In this document: one piece after another, positions 38,501 to 53,500 of the stretch | How positions within the stretch are numbered: position 1 is the stretch's first letter | Layout: every line of letters starts with the position of its first letter | DNA from: Struthio camelus | Taxonomy: Eukaryota; Chordata; Aves; Struthioniformes; Struthionidae | Reading direction: 5' to 3' | Length of the DNA: 64,000 nucleotides | NCBI RefSeq assembly: GCF_040807025.1 | Contig: NC_090942.1 | Span: 76,179,987-76,243,986 of the forward strand | Made by a program: the position numbers and the translations under genes | Notes under the pieces: generated by a model | What the model was told of the DNA's origin: nothing | The model's input: the letters and a program-made list of their open reading frames with translations, nothing else | The model's database searches: none

Positions 38501-41500
38501 AAGACAAACACAAGATCCTGCAGTGTATCCTAGGTCATAACAGGGGCATCAGAGGAGCTGAAACAAAGCCATAGACCAGGTGCCTGTGAATAAAACTTGT
38601 ACTTTTGCATGAAGGTCTGCAGAATTCAAGGCTAAAATTAGCAAAGGGAAACAACTGGCACAGTTCTCTTGGTAGCTTAGGAAGATAAAATTCCATTTTG
38701 TACATAATCAGTAGTACAGGTTGGGGTTTTTTTGGCTCTCTTTTTTCATTTATATCTGCTTTCTTTAACCTATTTCCTCTGTTGGAACAGAGCACTGTAG
38801 ATGATGAATCTGATTACAGCCTGCTGCCCACATCATCTCAGCCCGTAAAAGGGAAGGTAAGTGTCTGTTTGCTCTGACCACTGCTACATCTACTAAAATG
38901 TGCCATTCTTATTGATGCTTGTTGGGGGGAGGTGGTGTGTGTGTGGCAGGGGGTGATCAGGTTCATGACCTGGAGCAAATAAATAACTTCCCTTGTCAGA
39001 AACTTTGCCAAGCTAAACATCTGACAAATCTGAGAGATATATATTTACGCATGTAGAAGCATATTTAAAGCTTTAGTGCAAAGCTAGTTTCTTGTTGCTT
39101 CTGAGCAGTCACTGTGGCAAAATACAGGAGCTTGATAAATTGCCTCTTGAGAAGGAACAGAGACTGAAGATAGGGCTACATCTTCCAATTTCTCTTCTGT
39201 TTTTTCATCATTCACGCTACATATGGTCAAACGCAGCCGAGTAAGCGTTGCTTCAGGAGTTCCTTCCAGCCATCTTTAGACAAAGCCTCTTCACTGCCAT
39301 ACAACAAATAAGTCGTGTATTTTGAGGTGGGGGAAAGCCCCTCTCTCCGTGTGGCAGAGCTCAAGTTGGAGCTGTCCTACTATGCCTACTGAGGGAAATA
39401 TGCCTTGTGTGGCAGGTCCCAGACACTGGGTGAATGCTTTCCATCTGGGTCCGAGGGCTTGGCTTTACTGTAGGCAGAAGAGAAAATGCCCTCTCCCCAC
39501 CATCTGCTGCTGTGCCTGTCTCACCTATTTCTTATCTAGCTGAAACTAGCATGTCTGTTGCAAATGTAATGCTAAAATTTGGATTATTCTACCTCCTTCT
39601 GTATCTGTTCCATCTGTTAAGGATATGAGCTTTTCTGGGCATAATACAACAGATGATGTATTTGTGTAACTGCTAATATTATGTATGCAGATGCAACTGT
39701 TGGGAGAGGAACCTTGATGGTCTTTGGGTATTAATGTATTAAACATGACTGAATAATATCAGCACTTTCCCCTTCTCTTAATTATCAGCTCCACTGTTCT
39801 AAAAGACCGTGGGGCGAGGGATCCAGCTTGTGCACTGAACCTCTCAGGACGCTGCCCTCAAATATTTCATGCTGGTATCTTACACCCCTGCTAGGTAAGA
39901 CCTGTTGGTAATGACTATTCTTCTGAAATATAGTGAGGGTCTAGAACAGTCTTAATTGGTGCTAAATGCAGGGTATTGAAATGACCTGTAATAGAAATTG
40001 TTCTTTGGGTGGTGCTCTTTACCAGGAGAGCTTCTGCTCAAGCCTTGGTGAGAATCCAGGCAGCGTATAAATAAACTAAAGCCAAAATAGTTTTTCATGT
40101 GTGATTCATGAGACTTGATCATGTTTATAAAGCTCTCAAAGGCCTGAAAAGGTGACTTCCTTTCAGTCCACCAGAAGTCCCCAAAAGCTTAAGAACTATT
40201 GGCATAAATCATGCACCCAAGAGTATTCCTGACAAGACACGTGCCAGTCTGGATTGACAGGCCTTAGGCTATGTTCTTGCCATGCAGCCTATAAACTGTT
40301 GCACGGTGAGACAGCAAGTGATGTCCTGCTGCTTTGCTATTGAGCTGAGGTCAATCCTGGCAAAAACTTGAACAGACAGCACAGCTCCCAAAACTGAACT
40401 AATTGCATTTGTTCATTTATGTCCTGCATTCATAAGCTGTTCAGACTTCCCTGCGCACCTCTTTTTTTTTTTTTAAAAACTACCATCTATACTAAAAGCA
40501 ACCATTGATTCATATGGCTTGTAGAACCACAGAAATGCAGAACAAATTTGGGGTTTTGTAGGCAGAATTTCTTCCAGCACCAAGCTAGTACAACACAGGT
40601 AGTGTCCAAGAGCAGGGAAGCTACAAAATTCTCAAATGTAATTTTATGCCAAACTGAGGAAAATGAAGATGTTGCTTGACTGCACGTGCTCTTTTAAAAA
40701 TAAATACTCTGCTACTTTAGAATGGCTGTTTCAATGCACAAACCTAAGAGGGTAGTTACAACTTGCCATAATATTGCAGTTCAGCCACAAATAGGGCAGG
40801 TGTTTATGGCTTGCACCAATGAAATACTGCTACAGAAATGACCACAATAAATCAGCCCACCTTTTTCTGCCACGTAAAATAATGACGACACCAAAGTTGT
40901 CCCAGATGGAAGTTTCTATAGCCTGACTGATGGAACATCCCCAGCCCTAGATGTTGAAGACTCTCCATCTATGAAATAGATTAGAACAGGTGGGTACCTC
41001 GTCTAGCTCTTTCTAACCAAGGTAGAGCTGCCTTATTATAAATAAATATTATGAAGGCTTGTTTCTTGATTATTTCAGACTTGCAGGCAAAAACTCGCAT
41101 AAAGCAGTACATCTAACTTTAGCTATGACCCCACTCTTCATATTTGTATCTCTTAACAGATGCTCTGACCTTGGAAACCTCATGCCCGAATAACCCTCCT
41201 GTGCCCGTCTGGCGTCCCCCCTGTAAGTGGAGCTCTGGCAGCTGCACGTTTGAGAACTGCAGTCTGGGACAGGGGTCCGCTCTGGATGTGACATCAATTT
41301 CGTGGAAGTAAGAGGGCAGAATAACCTCTTTTGGGGTGAAGGACAGAGGAGTTCGTGTGACATAGCAGGTGCCAGGGGAAAGATTCATCCCCAGCACATG
41401 CTGAGTTCAGCACTGAACTTTTTATACCCACTTTGGGGGATATAAAAATACTGGGCACTGAACAGTCAGCTCTTGGTATTTCTGGGTAACACTTTGTTTC

Positions 41501-44500
41501 TTAAAGAATCTGTATTTCACAACGTTAATGTTTTACTGACGTTCCTGGTTCAATCACCTGCCAAACATGGTGATGGTGTTCCCATTTCTTGCTGGAGAAC
41601 TGAGGCATAAGGTAGGCATTCTTGTGGCTATCTTTAGTATTTAACTCAAAACTGACATTCACATTTAGAAGCCAAAACCCTATTAACTTTGAGGACTCAA
41701 AGTTTTTTTGCAGAGTTTAGGACAGGAGCGTTTAAATCTTGCCTATCAGGCTGCCTTCTTAAACTTTTCAAATAGAGACTGAAGTGTTTAAGATGATGAG
41801 AGATCCCTAGTGGTTGTAGGTGAATACTTAGAAAGATAGATGAGGATGCTGAAGAGGCAGAAGAAGGTAGCGTGCAGTAAAAGTCTTGGCAGCTCTTGAA
41901 GCTTTTGCCACTGATTTTTTCCATAGGGCTGGACAGGCTGGAGGAGGCTGGGAGAAGGATTAGTGTTGGTTCTTGCTGTTTGGGGGAGGAGGGACTGTGG
42001 TGAATTTCTATTTCTCTGGGAGACCAGCTGTCTGAGTATATAAATAACGGTGAATTCAGTTGTTATGTGCTTAAGGAAAAAAGGCAATATATTTCAGTGT
42101 TGCTTGGGCAATATGCAAATAAAGTGTGTATTGCCAGGTGGAAAATATGCTCTGCTGGTAACTGTACTGATGCAGATCTTCCTGTTTCCATTACAACGAT
42201 GGACTCTTCACTTGTTGAGGTGAGTGCTGTCGCTGACACCCCAGATGTGGTTTTGAATGGCTTCAAGGGTTTAGTGCTTTACAAAGAACCAGATTCTGAG
42301 CAGCTATAAATTGGCACTGCTCCAAGGTGAATGGAGCAGGTGTCAGTCAGCAGGGTGCTGCGATACCTTTTTTTGATATGGGGAACCCCTTCCTTTTGGG
42401 TCTGCAGCTACAGTATTCCTGAAGTGTGCCCAAGTGTCTTGATGTTCATGTCTGTCTGAGTCATGATGGTAGCTGAGGAATATTTTAAATATGGCTCTAA
42501 GGCTTGAGCCAGTGCTGCCTCTGCAGTAATAATCAGCTCTGCTGGAGAAGTCTGATTGACTTCACTCTTTCTATCCACCTGTAAGAAACCACAGGATGTT
42601 TTACTTGTGAATGCTGCCTTTCTGTGCACTTTTTTCCACGGCTACCATGTAACAGCTGGGGGGGAAAAAGAAAAACAAAACCAAAAAAAACCTTACTGTT
42701 GCTGTTTAAAGACCCTCCCTCAGCTGACATGCTCACTGCTGGATTGGATCCTGCATCTATCGGCATGCTCCGTCCTAGGGTTGAGCTGTTGGTCAGCTGG
42801 CCAAGCCATTGCTCAGCATGTGCAGTCCTCCTTTGCTCTCAGCACTGGTGTTCACTGTGGAAATCCATTCTTCACCCAGCCTCTCAGGCGTATTTTGAAC
42901 CGGCTTTACAAACTCCGGTACTGGTGCTGCTGGTGGTGATAAGAGACTACGGAGTCACTGGTTTCCATGAACCTGGAAATAACCTTTTCAATACCAATAA
43001 GCAGGCACCCTGGCTGGCGCACAACTGCAGTGGTCGCCCAGTCATGGCAGCAAAGGTAAAAAGTAAGAGTGATGAGGACTGTCTGTGGTTACAGCACACT
43101 GCTCAGTAAGGGGTAAGGCAGGTGTAGGAAGTACTTGCTTGCGCTGCTGCTTCTGAAGCTGCCTTAAAAAGGAAACAGTCAAGGGCTCTTGCTTTACCCA
43201 GTGCTTCTGGAAAGTGACAGCCTTGAAAAGCTCCTTGAAATGCCCATGCTTGATAGTGTGGAAGCTTTCCGTAATTCCAGCTGGGCTCAGAAATGTCCTT
43301 GTCCTTTTTCATTTTTTTCATTTTTTCCCCCTCCCTCCTTCTATAATCCCTCCACATGTGAATATTGTGGAGGGGAAAATGAAAATATTAAAGCTTGTCC
43401 CAAAGAGAAGGAAAACAGGCTGCATCCATTATCTAGTCTAAAAACTGTGACGTGCAGCAAAATTTGAATATCCTTGTTTAATAGGAAAAGTCTCCCTAGG
43501 CTTCCTACCACACTGTGGTTGCAGATGTGTTTGATCAGATCAAGCCCTTCAGCATGTAAGTAACTCGGGTTATTTCATCAAAGTGTTATCATTGTAGGAG
43601 TTATAGGGCTGTTAAATAAGGGAGTTCTTGTGACAGCCAGGTGAGGACTGGGCTTTTTTATAGCTGGTTCAATTTACAATTGTAAAAGTTATTTAAAAAA
43701 AAATGCTAGATCTTCAAAATATTGATGCTTGTTCAGGGGAACTTATACAAGATTCTTACCAAAGTTTCTCTGCTATGTGAAATGATCCAAGGATCCCCTA
43801 ATCTAAGGGATGGAGGGGAAAAGTGATTAGGATTCTGCTGCATGATCTTAACTGATGCAATCCTTTTACTAGGAGGAAGGACCCTCTGAAATCAAGTTTC
43901 ATTAGCAAATCTAGAACATGGATTGTTTTTCTTGAGCATACCCCCCACAATCCAGCAGAGTAGCTCATGATGCTAATAGCTAGTATAGGGTTTTAAAAAC
44001 CAGATTGAAGATTTTTCCTTCGTTGCAAACAGAAATCACTGATGGTGTGATTACCTGCAAAAGGAGAGAGAGAGCTTGTAGAATAATACCTGTTGCTTTG
44101 TTCAGTTCTGTGTTCAGTGATTTTTTTTTTGAGGGGATGGAAGTTGGGGGAACATGTTTCTTCTATCTCTTTTTAGTTTGTTTTCATTCCTATATGCTAC
44201 TTGTCTTTCCGTCTCTCCTTCCCTAATATTCCTTTGGTCCTAAAGGCCTGAACAAGGCAAATGCAACGCTGTACTTCCTTCAGCTTAATAAAGAATTCAA
44301 ATAAGAATAAAAATAGCCTGGATTTGCATTAGAGGAAACATCCGGCTGGTGGGTGCAAGGCTCAGTGAGTGCAGATGACCTCTGATGCGGGGGAGAAGGA
44401 AAGAGAAAGCACTCGCTGATGCTGGGAGCAGCCAGCGCTCTCCGACGTGTCCAGTGCCTTGGTTACCCACTTTTCAGCTTTGTTGGTAGCCTGCTTTTTC

Positions 44501-47500
44501 ACTGCATAAGCACCTCTTTTCTAAGCCCTCTGAGGGCATGGTGTACCAGAACATGGATGACCACTCGTTAACTCACTGATGTGATTTTGTTTTTTGGGAG
44601 GAGGGGGACTTCCCCCCCCCCCCACCTTCTCCCTCTCCCCTGGAAATGGTTTTGAATGCTTGCTATGAAGGAAGACACCCAGAACTGGTTAGGCCCAGAC
44701 CTTCTCTGTTTGAAGACAGGGTTTTCCCTCCCCCTTTTCAGCTGCAGGTGTTCTTCATCACAAGTCCTTACTGAGTTAGCCCTTTAAACCTCCATTTCAC
44801 CTTGTATTTAATGTTTGCTGGCAGTAAGCATAGAAATAATCACTGGATGTTATAAAGGGAGAGAATCTGTCACTTGAACAAGTAAACTGGAATTATTTGG
44901 GGGAGAGGAGGAGGATTTCCTTCCCAGCACGTTGATACACTTAAGAGGATGTTGTCAGGTTGAAAACTGTACTGCAGCAAGTAAAGGAACACAAGCAAAA
45001 CTACTTATAAGCCTTTAACCACGGAAATCCTGAAGGCCTGAAGCCTTCTGAAATGGCTAGGTGATTGCTATATGTAATATTAAAAATGAGGGTCCTCCAA
45101 AAACAAATGCTGACATGTGCGATGCAGCATGCAAGTTTCTTGTGTTCCAAATCATCTGTTCAGTCAAAGCCATTGACAGTAATGCTTTTAACTACCTAAA
45201 TGGGTCATATATCTACAGCTGTGTGAAACTCCGTGAACCCCACTTGCTGTAGCTCAAGACCTTGAAAACAGGTTAAAAATGCAAATTAAGTTTACATTTA
45301 CCTCTATGCAGAGCATTATGATAGAAAGGTTGTATGTTAACACATATTTTGTCTTTTGAAAATGTATGTCAGAAATGAAACATGATGTTAGGAACCGAAA
45401 TTTCTCAGAAATACCATATTTAGAAATAAAAGATTTCTGCAGAAACAGTTATCACTCCTAACTGGTATCATGCTATCACTTGGGTGATGATACCATGTTC
45501 AGCTGCATTTTATGTGTGCTGGTGGTGTTACAGACTTAACAGATGAATCTGTAGCCCTTTATCATCTAGTTTTTCTCTGCTGAAATATTCAGGTACAGTT
45601 GAAGGAATTATTAAAACCCTGACACACAAATTTTCTACTCACAAAGCAACCCTTTTCCTGATACTAACTCTTCTCCCTTTCCTTTAAGGCGGACAGTGCG
45701 GAGCCATCAATACCAGTGAGTCTGATCCTATCCAGGTCAGGTTTTGTGCAATTTCTTAAAAGCCTCTTTCTAGATCATATAAGACATGTAAGTAACTGAA
45801 AAAGAATTTTGTTCTGGCAGTGATCACTTAATATCACCCAAAGAAGTTCTTACATCCTCTTCAGAAAGCATCACACCAGTAACAGGTGAGCCCTAGACTG
45901 GGGCACAGAGATCTGTGAGCTTTGTGCTGAAAGCCTTGAAATAGATGCCGTCAGGCCTGTGCGTTTCCTGACCAATAAGTGCTCTTTCTGTTGCCTCATG
46001 CTATAGACTGTCTTGTTATGGAGGAAAAATCACCTGAGCGCTCGCATGCAAAAGAGGAAGATGTGCCAATTTCTGTAGCAATGGAGAAAATTAGTGATAA
46101 GAATCCAGCTGGTACTATATCAGGTACAGTGACTGCTGCAGCCACACAGGGCATTCATACAATGAGGAAACGTTTGCTTCCAACACATCTTTGAAGTGAG
46201 GAAGTTGAAAAAGAAAAATAACTTAATGACAGCTCACGAATTTCTGTTGTTGGAAACACCTGGGCCTGCAATTGCTCCTGAGGCTCGTGAGCAGGCATAA
46301 GATTCTGCCTGTTTGCAGGAGGCTGGTGTCCTGCAACACTGCAAAAGATAAACATGAAATAACTTTAGTGAAGTCCTGAGGCTTACTCAGCTGGCTGAAC
46401 ATTGAGCTGGTACTAACCTCCATGCAATTTTGGGAGGAGAGAGAGAATATTTTCATGGGTTTTGAAAAGTTTGGAGACAGGTAATTAGGCTAAGCAGCAT
46501 TTCCCTTTTCTTCTCTTTCAAAACCGATGCTCAGAACAGGGGAAGCTGGGATGGGTCAGGAGGGGAGATGAGGACAGAGACTTTTGTGGATGCTTCTGTC
46601 TTTCCCAACGGCCATATACAGCCAGAAAATTATTCTTACTAGATCTGATAGTGCTTCTCTCTTACTGAAAAAATAAAAGCAAAACTGAAGTACGTGTATT
46701 GAGCTATTTTTAGAAGAGCTGATCTGAGTAAGCAGTACAGAATATGAGAGGATGCTTGTTTGTAACCACCTTGTTAACCTTCACCTAAATATAAAATTGT
46801 TGTCATTACTTCCTGTTTGTTTTTGTTTCTTTCTTTAGTACTAATCTTCCTGAAGTCTAATTCAGTCCCCTGACTTAAATATATTTTCTTTCTACTAATT
46901 TGCCTCTGCAGTCAATTTTCATATGTGGTACGGGCACCTTTGGCAGGGAGGAAGCAGATATGCAAAACAGACCAGAGTGCATCCAAACAGCTTTGAAGTC
47001 TGCGATCCTGCTCCCTGTTGTATGCCACCAAATAGGAAGTGTTTCTAGTATCAGTATTAGAGTGGAGTTATGGATGAACATACACTTTTTAATAGCACTA
47101 TACAATGCCTTCTCAGAGTGCTTAGGGTCCAGGTCAGATATGTAGGGCTGCTGTGAAAATCAGCAGCAACAAAAGGGAGCAGTAGGAAAAGGGTACTGTT
47201 AATGTAAAGGATGAAAAGAGAAAGCGCTTCTAATCTGAAACTTTGTGTTTTTCCCTCTTGCTGCTGTTTCTTTGGCCTGTGTTTGTGTATGTATGTCTAG
47301 ATAAACAAATAAAAAACCTTCTAGATGCTCTAAAAGGTATACAAAGCTACCAGAGTTACTGCTACAGGAGAAAACAATGCGAGTCTTGGAGATTTTCTTC
47401 AGTTTCTGAAATATTTTCCTTTTTTCTTTTTTAAATAACTGTCTTTTTTGGGAGGTTACTTTTCTCTGCTTTAAAGTTTTTATAAATTTTAGATACTTGA

Positions 47501-50500
47501 AAATTTGTGTTGAATTTGGGTTGGCATCATCAGTTGCTGAACTTAACAGTTCATTACCACTGAACTTTGAGCAAAAAGAGTTCTTTTGTTGGCTCTATTA
47601 GCACCCTAATAGTCCTTTTTAAGGTACAAAGGGACAACGCAAGTGTTGGAACATGTCTGAAGCCCCTCTTCAAGCATCACGACTACCTGCTTTTTGAATC
47701 TTGGTTATACTGGAGCTCCTCAGTAAGAGTAGCTACAGTAGCATCTGTTTTTTGACTTCTTCCATGCTGGGGACATTCAATGAAGAGAATTACAAACACT
47801 CATTCCTCCTGTTGTTTTGGGCATGCAAATTTTTATTTATTTATTTACCTCACACATTCCTGCCCTTCTAGAAGTCAAAAAAACAGTTAAGCTATCTCTT
47901 CAAACAAACAAAAACCTGCTGTTAGCAAAAGTATGGAAACTTGTTCATCCAAGTTAGTATTGTGGTAACACTTGCAATTCAGCTAGAGCAACTACAGCCA
48001 GAATGAACATTATCACTATAGATATGTAGCACTACTTATTGTCATTTATCAAGCTAAAATATTGTATTATCACACTTCTTCCTTCATACCTTTGTGGTGT
48101 TCTTTGCTTAATGCCCTCTCTTTATAATTGCTGCAACTTATTTTAGACCTCTTGGTCAATGGCTATGCCTAGCACGTTGGGCATTGGTGCATTGGAGGCT
48201 CTTTTTTTTTTTTTGGCTTTATTTTTATTGTTACATTTGGTTTCTGAAATGTTTCTTCCAGGAACGGATCTGACCAAGAAGGAATTCTGCCCTGTGACTG
48301 AAGAACACAAAACATCTCAAAACGTTTTGAAGCAAGGCCTGGTAAGAGTGTTGGTCATACCAAAATGCCCAACTCCTTTGCCTGAGCAGTGACAAAGAGC
48401 AATGCTGCAGGAGGGGAGAGGGCCCCTCCTGTGCTTTCTGTGGTTGTAGTCTTGACATAATTGCTCTTTGTGCTTTTAGGAGACAGACCAGGAAAAGGAA
48501 AGCAATAAGAAGCAGAGTGAGGAAGTACCAGCTGTGGTTCCCAGTAGAAAAGGTAGGAGGTTCTGGCTGAACACACTTGCATAACTCTTTGGAGCACATG
48601 CCTTGGTCACCTCCATCAAGAGCTGTGTAAAGTGGTCTAGAGAGCTGTTTGGGTACATCAATTATTACAGAGTGTGTGTGTGTCTGCGTGTGGGTTTTAC
48701 TGGGGGGAATCGTAGCTGCAGTCAGAAATCAAAATGGGTGAGAAGCGGAGGAAGGGAACGCTGAGATGTTATCATGCAAAAACCTGCTGCTTCGACTCCT
48801 ACGGATACTAATCTAACCAGCTTCATCCTCCTCCAGATAGGAGGTAGAATTCCTTAGGAGCTGCTAAGAAGTTAAGATATCTGAAGCTGAGTACTGGCGT
48901 GCCTGCCCTCCCCCAAAGCTTTATAAAAGCAACTTTCTATTTGTTAGCTGCGGTGTGGGGTGATGTGATATACACAAGCAGGGAGTTGTTTCTACTGAAC
49001 TACATTTGGACATCTCCATTCTTATAGCCACCTCACCTCTTGCTTTTGGAGTTCAGTAAAAGCTAGTGATGTAGTAAGTTGTGTGACAACCTGAACCTGT
49101 GGGCAGGGAACTTAAACTAAAACCTGTAAGTAATTGTTCCTGAACTAATTAGCTGCTAGTTGAAGCCAAATAATAATCGACTTCTGGACTTTTATTTAAG
49201 TGATGCTGCTGTACTATCTTACTGATGTTCTAGCCCTAATATACTCTGAGGTATACAAATTGTTTTTACTGGCAAGAGCTTGACCCAGGGAATCTTAAGT
49301 GACTTCTACTGAGGCTTCACAGATTTCTACAAACTGTTTGGGGGTTTTTGCTTTCTCATTTTTGTCTGAAAACTTTTTTTTTCCACTTCTCAGGGAGCTC
49401 ACCCACTATAGGTGGCATTAAAGGAGATAAAACAAAGCAAAATGACCCGTAAGTGTGTTTTGGCTTTCAATGATCACCTGCATATATAATTTAAAGCTGC
49501 TGTCTGTTACATAATTGTTCCTTCTTATTCTACAGTGACTCTCCTAATGAGAAAGAGGTGGAGGTAAGTCTCAGCTGCTTCTATTCTTAAAAGCTTTGGA
49601 CAACAGGAAGATCTTGTAGAAAAGCCCTGATTAATATCTAGTTCTATATAGAAGAATGATGCTGAGTAGCTTGAACTGGATGGATTTAAGTTGGCTTCTG
49701 AAGTCTACCTTTCAGAGCACTGTTGGTATCAATGATAACCTGTCACATTCAAATGAAATTTTTGAAGGATAAAATAGATAGAAGTGGAAATCTGTAAAAA
49801 TGACCGAAATATTTGTCACTACAGAAACATTTGTTTGCAAGTGTTGAAGGAGTATAGTTGTGACCTCATCCCAGGTAGAATGTGCTGATTTAAGACAATT
49901 TTGTCTAAGAACACAGATGGCACGCTGCACACTGCAGCGTCCTGTTCTGACTGTGGAAGGTTTCCTCAGTCGCTGCAGGTGGGAGGACTGGCACAAATGC
50001 TGGCTTTGGGGTGGAACGTCTGCTGCTAGGGATGTAGGCCTCCTATAACTGTATAGGGTATATTCCCAAATGTACACAAATCTGCTTAACAGACTTCTGC
50101 ATCACTTGGTCTGTTCTGATATCTCTTCCTTTTCTACAACAGGCTGAATTTCTGAGGTTGTCTTTAGGTTTTAAGTGTGACTTGTTTACCTTGGACAAGA
50201 GAGTGAGGCTTGAAGAAAGATCCCGAGATCTGGCTGAAGAAAATTTGAAACAGGAGATCACAAATGGCCTAAAGTTGCTAGAGGTTAGCACTGGCTGAGG
50301 CCGGTAGGGTGGATTGAATGAATGACTGTCAAAGTGTCTCTTTTAAATATAACTTTGTTTTTAAGGTTTTCTTTTATTTTTATATATATATATATACATT
50401 TACTTATTTATTACAAGCAAATGTGAATTAACTTAAGTGATGCACTTCAAATGCTAAATCCCTCTCACATATTTTAAGGCGATGCTAAATCCCTCTCACA

Positions 50501-53500
50501 CATTAGCCTTCTTCATCTAAACATATTGCATGTCCAGGCAGTAGGGAATTTTTCTTTTGCACAGATGTCTGGAAAGGACCTGTGTATTCAGTTGTGTGTT
50601 ATGCTAGGTAAACCAAAGTCTCTGCCCTTTGGAGGTCTGTATCAAGTTACAGTGACTGAGGATGTCAGATGCTGATCCTGTGACTGTGTGGGCCTGGAAG
50701 AAATGCCTTAGTGTCATCATTTGGGTTCACCTTTCCTTCTCTACTAATTGCTCTCATTGTTATCTTTTTGTCTTACCAATATGCCTCCTAGGCTTTAGTT
50801 CCTTTGTGTGAAGAAGATAACCAAGCCCAGGAGATAATTAAGAAGTTGCAGAAAAGCTTGCAGTTCCTTAGCCAGTATGCAGCCCGTGTCGCCAGTAGAG
50901 CAGAGATGTTAGGAGCTATTAATCAGGTAACTGCTTCCATGTAAATATATTCCATACAAAGTTAAAGGCTTCTAGATGTAAAAGGATAGTGTTGGCTGTT
51001 GTCAGGCTTCAGATTCCAGAACTAGGTTTGGAGATCTTGGTATATAACACAGACTGACCAGTACAGCACAGTTCTGGCTTTTTCTTCTCACATCACTGCT
51101 TGCATTATTACTACTTGGGAATCCTAGGCACTGTGAGAGTAGGATAGGACTGTGTTGTACTAGCATAGTACAAAAACACACAAAACAAAAATAAGGTCCT
51201 GATAAAAGACTTTTGCAGGAGAGGGACGTACGCAGTAGACAGTACAAAAAACAATACAGTGATAGTAGTTTCAATGCACTAATGATAATTCTCTGCCTTA
51301 TGGAAGGGTTTGTTATAGGTTTTGGAGAATTCTAGTAAGCCAAATATATTGAAACTTACAGAGATCTGCTCAAACATTATTATGTGCAATTGTGTATAAT
51401 GCAGAACACCAGCAGGAAAATATGACTTGGCAACACTAGTAAATGTGTGGTGGCGTCTGAGAGTGTAGATGACAGAATGAGATGATGAGGAGTTGCAAAG
51501 GCTTGGAAAATGAAAATTGTAACCTGTGCTAGAATAAGGGGAATCACTGGAGAAAGGCAAGGACCTTTGTAACCGGGGCATACATTAAGAGAGAGGTTGC
51601 GGAAAAACTTTGAAGGGGTGGACAAAATGAGGATGTTGGAGCATCATGATGCAGGATAAGTAAATGGTCGGGGTGGAGGGGAATCTTAAAATCTACATGT
51701 CATGCGGTTCCTCAAAGAGCTGCTCTTTTTTCCTGCTGCTGAGTTGCACTCACTCCATTAGGAGAGCCGTGTCAGCAAGGCTGTGGAAGTAATGATTCAA
51801 CACGTGGAAAACTTGAAGCGCATGTACACAAAAGAGCATGCTGAACTTGAGGAGCTGAAACAGGTCCTGCTCCAGAATGAAAGATCGTTTAGTTCTCTTG
51901 GAGATCGAGGTAACTAGGAAAAACTACTTAGCTTTCTGTCCTCCTAGGGTTTGCCAGACAGACTCTTGTCTAATTGAAGCTCAATGTCATACATGGGATG
52001 GGTTGTATGACTGTTCTCTCTCCTTTTCTAAAAATAGAGAAGAAATCGGCAATATGCTAATAGTACTAGAAACAACTCTCTGAAGTTAGACTTGTACGTA
52101 AACTGTCATGAACCTCTGCTGGGGGGTGGGGAAGAAAAATATTGCAAATATGCAGTAGAGGTCTGGCTTTTAGAGTAGTGCAGAATGTGTGACAATAATC
52201 TTGCTCCTTATGAGTGATAAATTTGGGTGCATGCTCATACTGGAGCTTTTCCCCTGGCTATTTCTTGGTATCTGAGTCTTGATTCCTGTGAACTGTTCTT
52301 ACAGATGCTTCCTGCTCCCTTTTCTAGATAGGAATCACAGACACTGTAAGTGCAGGTGCTCTGAATTTTACCCTTTAAGCAGATGGTACAGCGATCAGGT
52401 TTTCAGATAATGCTGTGTGCCTGCAGTTTTGCCAGGAGAAGTATTAGATCCTTCTGTAGAACAGGGCACGTATTTTAAAAACAGAGCGATCTTAAAGACA
52501 TACCAGTAATATCCTCTCAGGAGTGTTCTCCCTGCTATCCCTTCCTTTTCAGCTACAAGCTGCTGCATTGTATAAGAGATTAGCCCTTAACAGGATGTTG
52601 ACTTGGTAATAGTAGAATATACTTAAGGATAGCAACAGAAATTAATCCCTGCAGAGGATATACATAATGCATGGATACTATCAACTCAGCTAATGAAATA
52701 AAAAGTTTTTCTCTGAAATCTCATTTCTGCTTTTTTAGAGTATTTGGAGGTACTTTCTGCTTAAACAGATAATGCAAAAAAAAAAAAAAAAAAAAAAAAA
52801 ACCCAGACCTTTAATTGCAGGTAAAGCTCACTGCTTTTCAATTTTCATTCCTTTCAAAACTTCTCATGTTTGATCTTTTCACAGATGAATCTACAAACAA
52901 AAAACTACCAAATTCTTTTAACTTCAAGGTATGGCCCTACAGCTTAACATAAAATCTTAAGTGAGTTCTTTAACTTTGTGCTTTTTATGTGCCTTGTCAT
53001 GTTCTGGTACTCTGTGGCATGTACTGGACTTAATGGGTTTTCTTCGCCCATTAAAATACGGGCTGATCTCATCCCACATGAGAATGTATTTTCAGCAAAC
53101 TTCCCCCCCCCCCCCCCCCAAACAGAGAATGGCGTATGGTCCCACTTACAGTAGCTGAAGTCTTCACAGAAGCCAAAATGGTTATCCTCTCATGTAGTGG
53201 TTAAGAAATATTGTTCACATGTGGTTCTTTCTGGTGTTTCAGAGGATGAATTCAGCATAGTGAGCTGAAAATAGATGGGAGCAAGTCAAACTGACCGTAG
53301 GAACTTGTGAGCATCGTTATGTGAATTTGGACACTTTAATTTTGGCATTTTCTAGAAGCTGTGCAACCAGAATCCCTTTAGATTGTTAGGAAGGGGAAAA
53401 AAATATTAGCGTGAAAAGATATTGCTTTAAAGAATGTGGTTTGAGCTGTGTTTATAGTTTTAATTTGTGTGTCACTTTTTGAACTTAGTCCTAACAGCTA

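Noticed and set aside
42067-42309. Open frame with acceptor- and donor-like ends (GCCAG near 42138 and GAG|GTGAGT near 42219) inside the large IRAG2 intron
   Set aside because: Its entry phase does not match the phase-0 end of the exon at 38856, and direct joining of 38856 to 45689 is already in frame.
42624-43109. 161-codon plus-strand frame with a possible acceptor near 42882 and donor near 43058
   Set aside because: The only open reading needs one incoming base, while both flanking IRAG2 exons are phase 0. No recognisable protein.
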